Positions 20,298 to 29,990 of a stretch of 64,000 nucleotides of DNA are shown in pieces (the first letter of the stretch is position 1; the number at the start of each line of letters is the position of its first letter). The DNA is from CAIQPS01 sp963721365. Its GTDB lineage: Bacteria; Actinomycetota; Thermoleophilia; RBG-16-64-13. Made by a program: the position numbers and the translations under genes. The notes beneath the pieces were generated by a model that saw nothing but the letters and a program-made list of their open reading frames with translations, did not search any database and was not told the origin of the DNA. The DNA is taken from assembly GCA_963721365.1 (NCBI GenBank), contig CAVRJE010000014.1:11983-75982 (forward strand), written 5' to 3'.

Positions 20298-20303
20298 TAA
20301 GCT
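20298..20303 (+). promoter_or_regulatory. -10 element of a probable leaderless gnd transcript
   Basis: TAAGCT fits TANNNT and ends 6 nt before the ATG at 20310, the same geometry as at 17931. No ribosome site precedes the ATG. The -35 is weak. The upstream 106-bp gap also holds the promoter for the divergent hydrolase operon. Confidence 0.45.
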
Positions 20304-20309
20304 GTGGAA

Positions 20310-21748
20310 ATGAACGCTGAGCCCCACGACATAGCCATGATCGGCCTGGGGACGATGGGCCGGAACCTGGTGCTGAACATGGCGGACAAAGGTTTCGCCG
20401 TCGCCGCCTTCAACCGCACCGCATCGGTCACCGACGAGTTCGTCTCGGGCCTTCAGCCCGGCCAGCGGGTGCGGCCCTGCTACTCTCTGGAGGAACTGCT
20501 CGCCGCGGTCGAGCCGCCCCGCCGGGTCATGATGATGGTGGACGCGGGGAAGGCAGTGGACGCGGTGCTCGCCGGATTGGATCCGCTCCTGCAGGCCGGG
20601 GACATCGTCATCGACGGCGGGAACTCGCATTTCAAAGACACCGAGAGGCGGTCGGCGGCACTGGGCGCACGAGGGATCGACTACCTGGGCGTGGGCATCT
20701 CCGGGGGCGAGTCCGGGGCCAGGCACGGACCGAGCATGATGCCGGGCGGCGCGCGCGACGCTTACGACGCGGTGCGGGCCATCTTCGAGGCGGTCGCGGC
20801 CAAGGCGGATGGCGCTCCCTGCGTCGCCTACCTCGGCCCCGGCTCCGCCGGGCACTACGTCAAGATGGTGCACAACGGCATCGAGTACGGGCTGATGCAG
20901 TTGATCGCCGAGAGCTACGCCCTGCTCAAGCAGGGACTGGGGCTCGACAACGAGCGCTTGGCCGCGGTGTACGCCGACTGGCAGGCCGGCGAACTGGAAT
21001 CGTATCTGCTCGAGATAACCGCGGCGATCTTCCGCCGGCGGGACGACAAGACGCCGGGCTTCCTGGTCGATCTGATACTGGGCGAGGCCGGGCAGCTCGG
21101 CACGGGCATGTGGACCTCTCAGAGCGCGATGGACCTTCACGTGCCGGTGCCGAACATCGACATCGCGGTGAGCATGCGCAATCTGTCGGCCCTGGACGAC
21201 GAACGGGCGGCGGCGCGGCAGCTTCTCGGGCAGGCGGGGGCCGGGGGACGGCCTGGCGGCCGGGCGCGAAGAGGCGGGGGGCGGCCTCTCCGTCGACACG
21301 GTGCGCGATGCCCTCTTTGCCGGCATGATCATCACCTACGTGCAGGGCTTCGCGCAGCTCCAGCGCGCGTCCACCACTCAGGGCTACGGCCTGGCGCTGC
21401 GCGATGTCGCCTCGATCTGGCGAGGGGGCTGCATCATCCGCTCGGCTCTGCTCCGGGATATCCGGGCGGCCTTCGAGCGGCAGCCCGCATCTGCCGAATC
21501 TGCTGCTCGATCCTGAACTCAGCGGGCAGGTGGTGTCCAGGCGCTCCGCCCTCGAGGCGGCGGCTGGGGCAGGGATGGCTGCGAGGATACCCGTCCCGGG
21601 CCTTCTCACGTCCCTGGCCTACCTGGACGGCTATCTCGCCGAGTGGCTACCGACGAATCTGATCCAGGCCCAGCGCGACTACTTCGGCGCCCACACATAC
21701 CGGCGTGTCGATCGGGAGGGCGTCTTCCATACCGACTGGTCGTTCTAG
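20310..21748 (+). CDS. gnd: 6-phosphogluconate dehydrogenase, decarboxylating
   Basis: Oxidative pentose phosphate enzyme: 6-phosphogluconate + NADP+ to ribulose 5-phosphate + CO2. Rossmann motif MIGLGTMGRNLVLNMAD, then FNRTASV (Arg after Asn favours NADP+), substrate-binding GVGISGGESGARHGPSMMPG and the catalytic Lys in GHYVKMVHNGIEYG. Length about 480 residues, the long dimeric type. Breaks near 21245 and 21485 divide the C-terminal helical domain; GYGLALRDVASIWRGGCIIR and DYFGAHTYRRVDREGVFHTD complete it. First gene of gnd-pgl-zwf. Confidence 0.95.
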
Positions 21749-21749
21749 G

Positions 21750-22720
21750 ATGCGGCCGCTCATGGACACGACCCCGACCGGATCGTCGGTGGCAGTGCTC
21801 CCTGACGCCCAGTCGCTGTCCGTCGCCGCGGCTGCCGTCATCGTGGCCGAGGCCCGGCGGGCGGTGAAGAGGACCGGCCGCTTCACCATCGCGCTGTCCG
21901 GCGGCGCCACGCCGCGGCCCGTCTATCGAGCTTCTCGCGAAACCGCCGTTCGCAGGACTCGTCCCTTGGGACGCGACGCACGTCTTCTGGGGAGACGAGC
22001 GGTGTGTAGAGCCGGCCGACCCCCGCAGCAACCAGCGGATGGCTCGCCTGGCCCTGCTCGACCACGTGCCGATCCCCGCCGGGCAGGTGTATCCGATGAG
22101 ATGCGCGGGGCAGGGCCCCGCGGGCTCCGCCGGAGCCGCGCGCGACGAGGCTGAGGCCCGCCAGGCGGCTGACGATTATGATGGGCTGCTGGGAGACTTC
22201 TTCGGGGCCGGCCCGGGCGGCGCCGCGGGGCGGGGCGTCGAGGCCGACGCGGGCGGCGGCCATGGGGCCGCGCCGTCGGCAGGGGCGTCGCCGGACGCCG
22301 GTATCGACCTCGTCCTGCTCGGCATCGGGCGACGACGGCCACACAGCCTCGCTCTTCCCCGGGTCCGAAGCTGCTGCAGGAGCAGAAGCGCTGGGTGGTG
22401 GCGGCATACGAGGACCCGGACACCGGCGGCGGCCACGACGGGCGCCGGGGAGAGGCTGTGGCGGGTCACGCTGACCGCTCCGTTCATCAATCGGACTGCG
22501 CTGGCGCTCTTTGTGGTGAGCGGCGCTGCCAAGGCCGCGGTGGTGAAAGAGGCCATCGAAGGCGATCCAGATCCCCGCGCAACTGCCCGCACGGCTGATC
22601 CGGCCCGCGAGCGGCAGGCTCTGGTGGCTGCTCGACGAGGACGCTGCTTCGCTACTCGCGATGAACGCCGCGCCATGGAAGCGGCAGCAGAGGAGGGATG
22701 ATGCAGGCGCCTCGGTCTGA
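21750..22720 (+). CDS. pgl: 6-phosphogluconolactonase
   Basis: Hydrolyses 6-phosphogluconolactone between the zwf and gnd steps. Motifs ALSGGATPRPVYELLA, VFWGDERCVEPADPRSN and LLGIGDDGHTASLFPGSE are diagnostic of the DevB/SOL family, though each needs a frame change (breaks near 21930 and 22330). At about 320 residues it is longer than the usual 230-260 because a Gly/Ala-rich stretch of roughly 35 residues sits between LLGDFF and DLVLLGIG. ATG at 21750 lies 1 nt after the gnd stop. In the best frame the end (RDDAGASV) overlaps the start of zwf by about 23 nt. Confidence 0.9.
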
Positions 22721-24086
22721 CGCGATCGTCGTTTTCGGTGTCACCGGCGACCTCGTCCACAAGGAGATCTTCCCGGCGCTCTATGGGCTCTTCCGGGACG
22801 AGCGACGTGTCGGTGCCGGTGATCGGAGTGGCCCGTTCCGACTGGAGCATGGACCAACTCGTGGCCCGGGCGAGGGACGCGGTGGAGAAGAACGCCGACT
22901 TCGACGAGACGGTCTTTGCCAGGCTCGCCGAGCATGCTGCGCTACGTTCGGGGTGACTACGGCGCGCCCGAGACCTACGACAAGATGTGCCAGGCGCTGC
23001 AGGGCACCGGCTCTCCTCTCTTCTACATGGCCATCCCTCCGAGCGTCTTCCCGGTGGTGACCAACTCGCTCGCCTCCTCCGGCTGCAGCCTCAGCGCCCG
23101 GGTGGTGATCGAGAAACCGTTCGGCCGCGATCTCCAGTCGGCCCGCGAGCTGAACAACACCCTGCGCCGGCACTATCCGGAATCCGCCATCTTCCGCATC
23201 GATCACTTCCTGGGCAAGGAGCCCGTGCAGAACATCACCTACACCCGCTTCGCCAACCCGCTCCTCGAGCCCATCTGGAATCGCGACCACGTGCGCAGCA
23301 TCCAGATAACCATGGCCGAGGACTTCGGGGTCAAGGAGCGGGGCGGCTTCTACGAGGAGGCCGGCGCCATCCGCGACGTGATCCAGAACCACCTGCTGCA
23401 ACTCCTCGCCGTGATCGCCATGGACCCGCCGGGCGGCGGGATCCCCGACGCCTACCGGGACGAGAAGGCCCGGGTCCTCATGGCCGTCCGGCCCCTCGAC
23501 GCCCGCCACGTCGTGAGAGGCCAGTACAACGGCTACCGGTCGGCCCCCGGGCGTGGACCCGGACTCGACGGTGGAGACCTACGCCGCCATGAAGCTGATG
23601 ATCGACAACTGGCGCTGGGCCGATGTGCCCGTCTACGTCCGTGCCGGCAAGCAGATGGCCGTCACTGCGACCGAGGTGTTCATCGAGCTGCGCCGGCCCC
23701 CTCGCGAGACCTTCGGCGAGCGGGTTCCCCTTTCCTCGGGGCACCTGCGCCTCCGCATCAGCCCGGACGTGGTGATAGCCCTCGGGCTGCGGGTCAAGGT
23801 GCCCGGAGATCACATGGTGGGCAGGGATGCGGAGCTCATGGTCACCTCCCGCCAGGGCGACCTGCGGCCTCCGTATCAGCGTCTGCTCACCGATGCGATG
23901 TACGGGAACCAGGAGTTGTTCGCGAGAGAAGACGGGGTGGAGGCGTCGTGGCGCATCGTGGAGCCCATCCTGGGGGACAAGGTCCCCGTCCGCATGTACG
24001 AGCCCGGAAGCTGGGGACCACCCGAGGCCGGGAAGTTGATCGGCAGGGACGGGCCCTGGATCGATCCGATCATCGGTCCGGCATAG
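22698..24086 (+). CDS. zwf: Glucose-6-phosphate 1-dehydrogenase
   Basis: First oxidative pentose phosphate step, glucose 6-phosphate + NAD(P)+ to 6-phosphogluconolactone. Dinucleotide motif VVFGVTGDLVHKEIFPALY, the conserved EKPFGRDL, and the active-site signature FRIDHFLGKEPVQN with its catalytic His and Lys. Substrate-contact regions NHLLQLLAVIAMD and VYVRAGKQM follow. About 460 residues. Breaks near 22795, 22930 and 23555. ATG at 22698 follows GAGGAGGG. With pgl and gnd it forms a complete oxidative branch, a source of NADPH. Confidence 0.95.
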
Positions 24087-24139
24087 TATTCAGAGGGCGG
24101 CGAAGATGCTCCACTAATGTAAGGGTAGACCAGCGTGGG

Positions 24140-24292
24140 CTCGGCCACCATTTCGCAAAGGCCGAGGGTCCGGTCGAGGCGCGATATGCCTTCCGGCTTC
24201 CCGAAGAGGAACTTCACCCCCACCGGCGGCTTCTCGAGCTCGAGCTTGTTGAAGACGGAGAGGTCGCGGGATAGCGGCGTAAGCTCACTCAT
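24140..24292 (-). pseudogene. Truncated DUF169-type gene (5' remnant)
   Basis: Starts well: ATG at 24290-24292 is preceded by AGGAG with 7-nt spacing, and the first 50 residues (LELEKPPVGVKFLF, then TLGLCEMVAE) match the N-terminus of DUF169 proteins. After CEMVAE the similarity stops; the frame reads on into the antisense of zwf without any DUF169 features such as the later Cys-rich part. DUF169 proteins are normally over 200 residues. It lies directly downstream of the NTF2-like gene on the same strand. I take it as a remnant left by a deletion or rearrangement joined to the zwf 3' end; a mis-assembly would look the same. Confidence 0.5.
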
Positions 24293-24324
24293 CTTGGGCT
24301 CCTGGTCAGGCTTGGCCGGGGTCG

Positions 24325-24705
24325 TTAGACCGACTGGAAGGTCTTGCTGACGATCTTCCACTCGCCATCGACGTTGAGGAGGTGGAAGTAGTTGACGAAG
24401 CTGGCTACTCCGAAGAAGCCGGTCTCCTCCAGCCGGAGGCTGGCCGTCAGGCTCGAGGCATGGATGTCGAGGATGTCCGTCTTGTAGGGCGCGCCTGTCG
24501 ATTCCATGGAGGGCCGCCCGCCGACGTCGGCCAGGAAGGGCTCCGGCGATCCGGCGAGCAGGTTGTCGCCCAGGTAGCCGCTCATGACCGCCGCAGGGTG
24601 GAACAGGTCTCTCAAGGTGTCCACGTCGGCCTTGAAGGCGGCCTCGACGTAACGCTCCATCACTGCACGCACGGCCGCGGCCGGGCCGGCCTCCTGGTCA
24701 CTCAT
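24325..24705 (-). CDS. NTF2/SnoaL-like protein (putative lumazine-binding type)
   Basis: Intact, 126 residues, single cone-shaped NTF2-like domain. The sequence AAVRAVMERYVEAAFKADVD with LRDLFHPAAVMSGYLG is typical of the N-terminal helices, and FVNYFHLLNVDGEWKIVSKT of the closing strands in the PF12893-like group. No catalytic residues can be assigned. Upstream of the DUF169 remnant with a 32-nt gap, probably one operon. Divergent from the HD-GYP regulator; the 132-bp gap between them shows no clear site. Confidence 0.8.
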   Translation of the reverse strand: MSDQEAGPAAAVRAVMERYVEAAFKADVDTLRDLFHPAAVMSGYLGDNLLAGSPEPFLADVGGRPSMESTGAPYKTDILDIHASSLTASLRLEETGFFGVASFVNYFHLLNVDGEWKIVSKTFQSV

Positions 24706-24837
24706 GGTTCCCCCTGTTTCGCTGTTACGAACAGCATCAGCTTACCGCGCGCCGAGGGCCGGGCGATATGCCCGGGTTAAGAATGGGTGGCCCGCTGTCG
24801 ATAGAGAAAGCATCAGCATGGACCGGGGATAGGTTTC

Positions 24838-25918
24838 TTGATCGACACCACTTATAGCGACGCGGGCATTCTTGTCATCGACGCCGACGCCGACGCCCTC
24901 CGTTTCCTCGTGTGCACTTTGGAGGAGGCAGGCTACGGATGCGTACGCGCCTGCACGGACCCAGCCGTCCTCAACGCCTGGCTCGAAGAAAGGGTCCTCG
25001 ATCTCATCGTGCTCGACACGGACGGGCGCGAACCGGAAGGCCTCGCTCTGCTGCAACACCTGCACGAGCAATTCCACCACGACGATTTCCTCCCGGTGAT
25101 GGCCATCGGGACCGCGGCCGACGCGAGCTCGCGGGTCAGGGCCATACAGGCGGGAGCGAACGAGTATCTGGGGAGGCCGCTGGACACCGAGGAATTCCTC
25201 GTCCGCGTCGACTCCCTTCTCGAGACCCGCTTCATCAGCCGGAGGCTGCGGGAGGCCAAACAGGTGCTCGAGGAATCGCTTCGCCGGCGCACCCGTGAAT
25301 CGCAGGAAAGCCACATGGAACTGCTCGAGCGCCTTGCTCGGGTGGCTGAGCTGAGGGACGACCCGAGCGGCGGACATCCCAGCCGGGTGGGCAGGCTGAG
25401 CGGTCTGATCGCCCAGGAATTGCTGCTGCCCGCCGAGGAGACGCGGCGCATCATGCGGGCCGCCCCGCTGCACGACCTCGGCAACGTGGGTATCCCCGAC
25501 GACGTCGTGCGGCTGGAGGGGAACTACACCGAAGAACAGCGCGAGCAGATGCGCGAGCACACGTCGCTCGGCGCGTACCTGCTTCACGGGGCCGAGAGCG
25601 ACGTGCTGCAGACCGCCGAGCAGATCGCCCTGACCCACCACGAGCGCTGGGACGGGCTCGGCTATCCTCACGGCCTGTCGCACATCGATATACCCATGGC
25701 GGCGCGAATCGTAGCGGTGGCCGACGCCCTTCGATGCCATGACCCACACTCGGCTCTACAAAGAGCCCTACTCCGTCCCGGTGGCCTTGGACGAGATCCG
25801 GCGAGAGAGCGGTTGGCAGTTCGACCCCGAGGTGGTGGCCGCCCTCGTCCGCGTCTACGAGCGGCAGCCGGGAATGCTGACCATCACGCCCAGGGCTCCA
25901 AAAAGGACGGCCTGCTGA
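24838..25918 (+). CDS. Response regulator with HD-GYP domain
   Basis: About 360 residues. The N-terminal receiver has ILVIDADADA, a phospho-Asp candidate in LIVLDTDGREPEG and a C-terminal helix; a coiled coil (ISRRLREAKQVLEESLRRR) links to the output. The HD-GYP domain has AAPLHDLGNVGIPDDVV (HD pair) and LTHHERWDGLGYPHGL (HH and GYP motifs), so cyclic-di-GMP phosphodiesterase activity is plausible. One extra C near 25730 breaks the frame; after it FDAMTHTRLYKEPYS continues the domain. Start is TTG at 24838. The acidic pocket residues differ slightly from canonical (DAD), so phosphorylation is likely but not certain. No kinase is adjacent. Confidence 0.88.
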
Positions 25919-25961
25919 ACTGGTAGACCGGCAGCAGTCTGCTGGACGGCCATCGAACGGG

Positions 25962-25967
25962 TAGAAT
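25962..25967 (+). promoter_or_regulatory. -10 element before the radical SAM gene
   Basis: TAGAAT, in the context GGGTAGAATCC that also occurs at 13101 and 17929. The predicted start of transcription near 25975 leaves a leader of about 23 nt with GGGGAGAG before the GTG start at 25998. Confidence 0.45.
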
Positions 25968-25997
25968 CCCCGAGAAGACAAGAAGCGGGGAGAGCGT

Positions 25998-27170
25998 GTG
26001 TCTGCCGACGAGGCCTACTACCGAGGATTCGAGCAAGGACCCATCCGGCCGCCCAGCGAGGCGCGCAGCCTGCTCATCCGGGTCACCCGCAACTGTCCCT
26101 GGAATCGGTGCCGCTTCTGCCCGGTGTACAAGGACACCGACTTCAGCCGGCGACCGCTGGCCCACGTCCTCACCGACATAGAGGCAGTGGCCGCCTGGGT
26201 GGAGACCTTCGCCCCCGGGGACGTGCGGCGCCCTCAGGCGCAAGACGCGACAGCACCCGCGGCCGTCTCTGGCCAGCCCATCCCCTCCGGCCCGCCTCTG
26301 GACCCTGGGGCCGAGAGCGCCGCCTGGAACTGGTACCGGTCGGGGATGAAGTCCGTCTTCCTGCAGGACGCGAATCCTCTCGCAGTTCCCCCGGCGGAGA
26401 TGATCGCCATCCTCAGCCTGCTCAAGGAGCGGTTCCCCGGCATCGAGCGGATAACCACGTACGCCCGCTCGCGCACGGTGGCGCGCATCGAGCCCGACGA
26501 TCTGACGAAGATGCGGGTCGCCGGGCTGGACCGGGTCCACATCGGGTTCGAGACCGGGTCGGACGAGATACTTCGCTTCATGGACAAAGGCGTGACCAAG
26601 GCTCTTCAGATCGAAGGCGGAAGGAAGATCAAGGCGGCCGGGATGCAGCTGTCCGCCTACTACATGCCGGGTCTGGGCGGCCGCCGGCTGTGGCGGGAGA
26701 ACGCTCTGGAGACGGCCGACCTCATGAACCAGGTGGATCCGGACTTCATCCGGCTCCGGACCCTGGCCATACCCGACCATCTGGTCCTTGCCGAGGACGT
26801 GGCTGAGGGCAGGTTCGAGAAGGCGAGCGATATCGAGACCGCCCAGGAGATCCTGCTGTTCCTGGAGAGCCTGGAGGGGATCACGAGCACGGTCGTGAGC
26901 GACCACATCCTGAATCTGTTTGAGGACGTCGGCGGGAAGCTGCCGGACGACCGGGACGCGATGACCGCCGAGGTGAAGGCCTTCCTCGCGCTCGCGCCCG
27001 ACGCGCAGGTGCTCTACCGCATCGCCCGGCGCGCCGGCCTCGTTCGGGGGATGTCCGACCTGGACGATCCTCAGCGGTACGACCGGGCGCAGCGATTGGT
27101 GCGAGAGCTGAACGTGACCCCGGGAAACGTGGATGCGGTCACCGACCAGATGGTGAAGCGCTTCATCTAG
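25998..27170 (+). CDS. Radical SAM protein
   Basis: Intact, 390 residues, function unknown. The cluster motif is CPWNRCRFCPVYK: the spacing is C-x4-C-x2-C instead of the usual C-x3-C-x2-C. The SAM-binding core follows (SVFLQDANPLAVP, GLDRVHIGFETGSDEILRFM, GMQLSAYYMPGLGG). A stretch of about 40 low-complexity residues (from residue 75) is inserted between the cluster motif and the second strand. The C-terminus is helical. GTG at 25998 has GGGGAGAG upstream. Only 14 nt separate it from the iron alcohol dehydrogenase, so they form an operon. Members of this branch are often annotated only as radical SAM proteins. Confidence 0.88.
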   Translation: MSADEAYYRGFEQGPIRPPSEARSLLIRVTRNCPWNRCRFCPVYKDTDFSRRPLAHVLTDIEAVAAWVETFAPGDVRRPQAQDATAPAAVSGQPIPSGPPLDPGAESAAWNWYRSGMKSVFLQDANPLAVPPAEMIAILSLLKERFPGIERITTYARSRTVARIEPDDLTKMRVAGLDRVHIGFETGSDEILRFMDKGVTKALQIEGGRKIKAAGMQLSAYYMPGLGGRRLWRENALETADLMNQVDPDFIRLRTLAIPDHLVLAEDVAEGRFEKASDIETAQEILLFLESLEGITSTVVSDHILNLFEDVGGKLPDDRDAMTAEVKAFLALAPDAQVLYRIARRAGLVRGMSDLDDPQRYDRAQRLVRELNVTPGNVDAVTDQMVKRFI

Positions 27171-27184
27171 GAACGGAGGTTGCG

Positions 27185-28461
27185 TTGAGCTTGGAGACGG
27201 TGTTCACGATAGAGGCCGCGAGCATCAAGTTCGGCAGCGGCGCCACGCGCGAGGTGGGCTACGACGTGAAGGCACTCGGCGCCCAGCGGGTGATGGTCGT
27301 CATCGACCCGCACCTCACCGAGAGCGAGACCGCTTCCATCGCCCTCGTGTCCCTTAAGGCCGAGGGCATCGATACCGTGGTGTACGACCAGGTGCGCGTG
27401 GAGCCGGACGACGTCTCTCTCAAAGAGGCCATCGCCTTCGCGCGCCGGCAGGTTCGACGGCTACGTCGCTATCGGCGGAGGCTCCACCATCGACACGGCG
27501 AAGGTGGCGGACCTCTACTCCACCTACCCGGCCGACTTCCTCGAATATGTGAACGCGCCTATCGGCAGGGCGACGCCCGTGCCGGGCCCACTCAAGCCCC
27601 TGGTCGCCATCCCCACCACCGCCGGCACCGGCAGCGAGACGACCGGCCGTCGCCATCTTCGACCTCTCCGAGATGCACGCCAAGACCGGGATCTCCCATC
27701 GGGCGCTGCGGCCCCGGCTGGGCATCGTCGATCCCGACAACACCCGGACCCTTCCCCGGATGGCCGTCGCCTGCACGGCGCTCGACGTCTTCTCTCACGC
27801 CATCGAGTCGCTCACGGCGCTGCCTTTCGAGCAGCGGGAAGCTCCGGAGAGTCCCCGCATCCGGCCCGCCTACCAGGGCGCCAACCCCATCAGCAGCATC
27901 TGGGCGGCCAAGGCCGCCGAGATCGGCTCCAAGTACGTGATCCGGGCGATGGAAGACCCGGACGACGTCGAGGCTCGCACCCACATGATCCTCGCTTCCA
28001 CCATGGCCGGGGTGGGCTTCGGGTCCGCGGGGGTCACCCTTCCGCACGGCATGTCGTACCCCATCTCCGGACTCGTCCGCGACTACCGGCCCGAGGGCTA
28101 TCTGAGCGACCACGCCCTGATCCCGCACGGGATGGCGGTGATCCTGGGAGCGCCGGCGGCTTTCCGCTTCATGGCGCCGGCCAACCCGGGCGCTTGCCTG
28201 CAGGCCGCGGCCTTGATCGGGGCGGACACCCGAGGCGCCGGACCGGAAGACGCGGGAGAGCTCCTCGCCCAGGCCGTCATCGAGATCATGAAGAAGGTGG
28301 GCATGCCCAACGGCCTCCGGGCCGTCGGCTACACCCCCGATGACGTGCCGGCACTGGTCGAAGGGGTGCTACCGCAGCACCGGGTGACCAAGCTGTCGCC
28401 GCGCCCGGCGAACGCCGAAGACTTCCGGCAGCTGTTCCTCGATTCGATGACCATCTGGTAG
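27185..28461 (+). CDS. Iron-containing alcohol dehydrogenase, hydroxyacid-oxoacid transhydrogenase-like
   Basis: Group III metal-dependent dehydrogenase of about 425 residues. FDGYVAIGGGSTIDTAK binds NAD(P), IPTTAGTGSETT is the family loop, and the metal ligands are Asp/His in ALDVFSHAIESL and His residues in TLPHGMSYPISG and DHALIPHGMAV. The sequence with FRFMAPANPG is closest to the hydroxyacid-oxoacid transhydrogenase (ADHFE1) branch, which couples 4-hydroxybutyrate oxidation to 2-oxoglutarate reduction. Breaks near 27452 and 27645. TTG at 27185 follows GGAGG with ideal spacing. The partner radical SAM gene gives no firm clue to substrate. Confidence 0.88.
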
Positions 28462-28505
28462 GGGCACGGGTTGCGCCGGAGCGGCCTGCGGCGCCGCCGG
28501 CGCCG

Positions 28506-29976
28506 CTACGGGGAGGTGTCCGGGAGCGGCGCAGGCTCTGCCTGGCGCTGGCCGGCCGGCACGTCGCCCCGTCGCCAGCGAGGCCACAACACTCAACGCG
28601 GCCAGCACTGCCATGATCGCGAAGGTCACGCGGATGGCTGTGAGCAGGTTCGGGTAGTCTGCAGAAGTGAACTCCTGGCGGCCGACGATCACGGCCACCA
28701 CAAGCGTGGCCAGGGCGATGCTCAAGGCTTGTCCCACCACGCGCATGGTGCCGACGCCCGCCGACGCCACCCCCACGTTTTTCCGCTCCACGCTGCTCAT
28801 GATGGCCGATTGGTTGGGACCCGAAAAGAACGCGTAGCCGAAGCCCAGCACGCAGAGGGCGATCAGGATCTGCCAATAGGGCGTATCGAAGCCCAGAAAT
28901 GCCAGGCTCGCGAGACCGAGCGCGCATAGGCTCATGCCGCCGGAAACGACCCACCGCGGTTGCACCCGGTCGGCCAGCCGGCCTCCAAACGGCGACACCG
29001 CGGTCTGCAGGGCGACGCCGGTGATGAGCAGCAGTCCGGCGGTCTGGGGATCGAGGCCCCGGATGTACTGCAAATAGAGGCTCATGAGGAACGTCATAGC
29101 CCAGGCGGACGCATAGCTGATGAGAGCCGTCAAATTGGAGAGGGCGTAGAGCCGGTTGTGACGAAACAGCTTGACATCGAACACGGGGGATTCGGCCCGG
29201 GATTCCCACCATGCGAAGCCCGCCAGGCCGACGATGCCGACAAGGGCGAGCACGACGCCCCGGACCAGCGGGAGCCATGCCGTTCCCAACAGAAAAGCCG
29301 ATAGAGCCAGGCCATAGACGACAGATCCTTGCCAGTCGAAGCGGGCCGAACGCGACTCCTTCCACTCCGCCCGCCGCAACAACCAGGCATCGAGAAAGAG
29401 GTTGACGGCTCCGTAGCAGGCGCCGACCACGAAGAGGCCGCGCCATCCGATGTTGTCGACGATAACGCCGCCGATGGGCGGGCCCATGGCTTGGCCGGCG
29501 TAGGCCGCCATGGCCATGACACCCATCGCGAAGCCGCGGCGCGCGCGGGGGTACGCGACGGTCACCGCCGCGGTCGAGCTGGCGAAGACCATGCCGCTTC
29601 CCACCCCCTGCATGACGCGGAAGACGATAAGCAGCACATACGAGTCGACGAAGATGGCGGCGGCGGTCCCGGCGAACATGATCGACAGGCCCGCGACGAA
29701 GATCAGCCGGCGGCCGGCAGTGTCGGCGATCCGGCCGAAAGGCATCAAGACGACGGCAGCCGCCAGGATGTAGCAGAGCGGGATCCATCCGAGGGCTACC
29801 GGACCGAGGTGGAACTCCTCCTTGAGGTACGGCAGCGCGATGTTGACGGAGGAGGTCAGGAAAGCCGCCATCCAGTTGGTCATCGACATGACCAGGAGGA
29901 CGTGCCCCGGCTTGACAGTACCCGCTGCCTCGGTCCTGAAGAGCGTGCCCAGCGCACCTCCTCGGCGAAGCGTCAT
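28506..29976 (-). CDS. MFS transporter, DHA2 (14-segment) type
   Basis: Drug/proton antiporter-like exporter of about 490 residues. The N-terminus has NWMAAFLTSSVNIALPYL (motif D1), GWIPLCYILAAAVVLMPFGRIADTAGRR (motif A) and VFRVMQGVGSGMVFA (motif B); motif C-like AMGPPIGGVIVD follows. About 14 hydrophobic segments. Near the end the frame shown reads through without a stop past the convergent alcohol dehydrogenase; one frame away it ends EPAPLPDTSP at TAG 28506-28508, so I assume an indel near 28560. ATG at 29974-29976. Substrate unknown; organic compounds or toxic intermediates are usual for this family. Confidence 0.88.
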
Positions 29977-29990
29977 TTCTCAGCCGCCTG

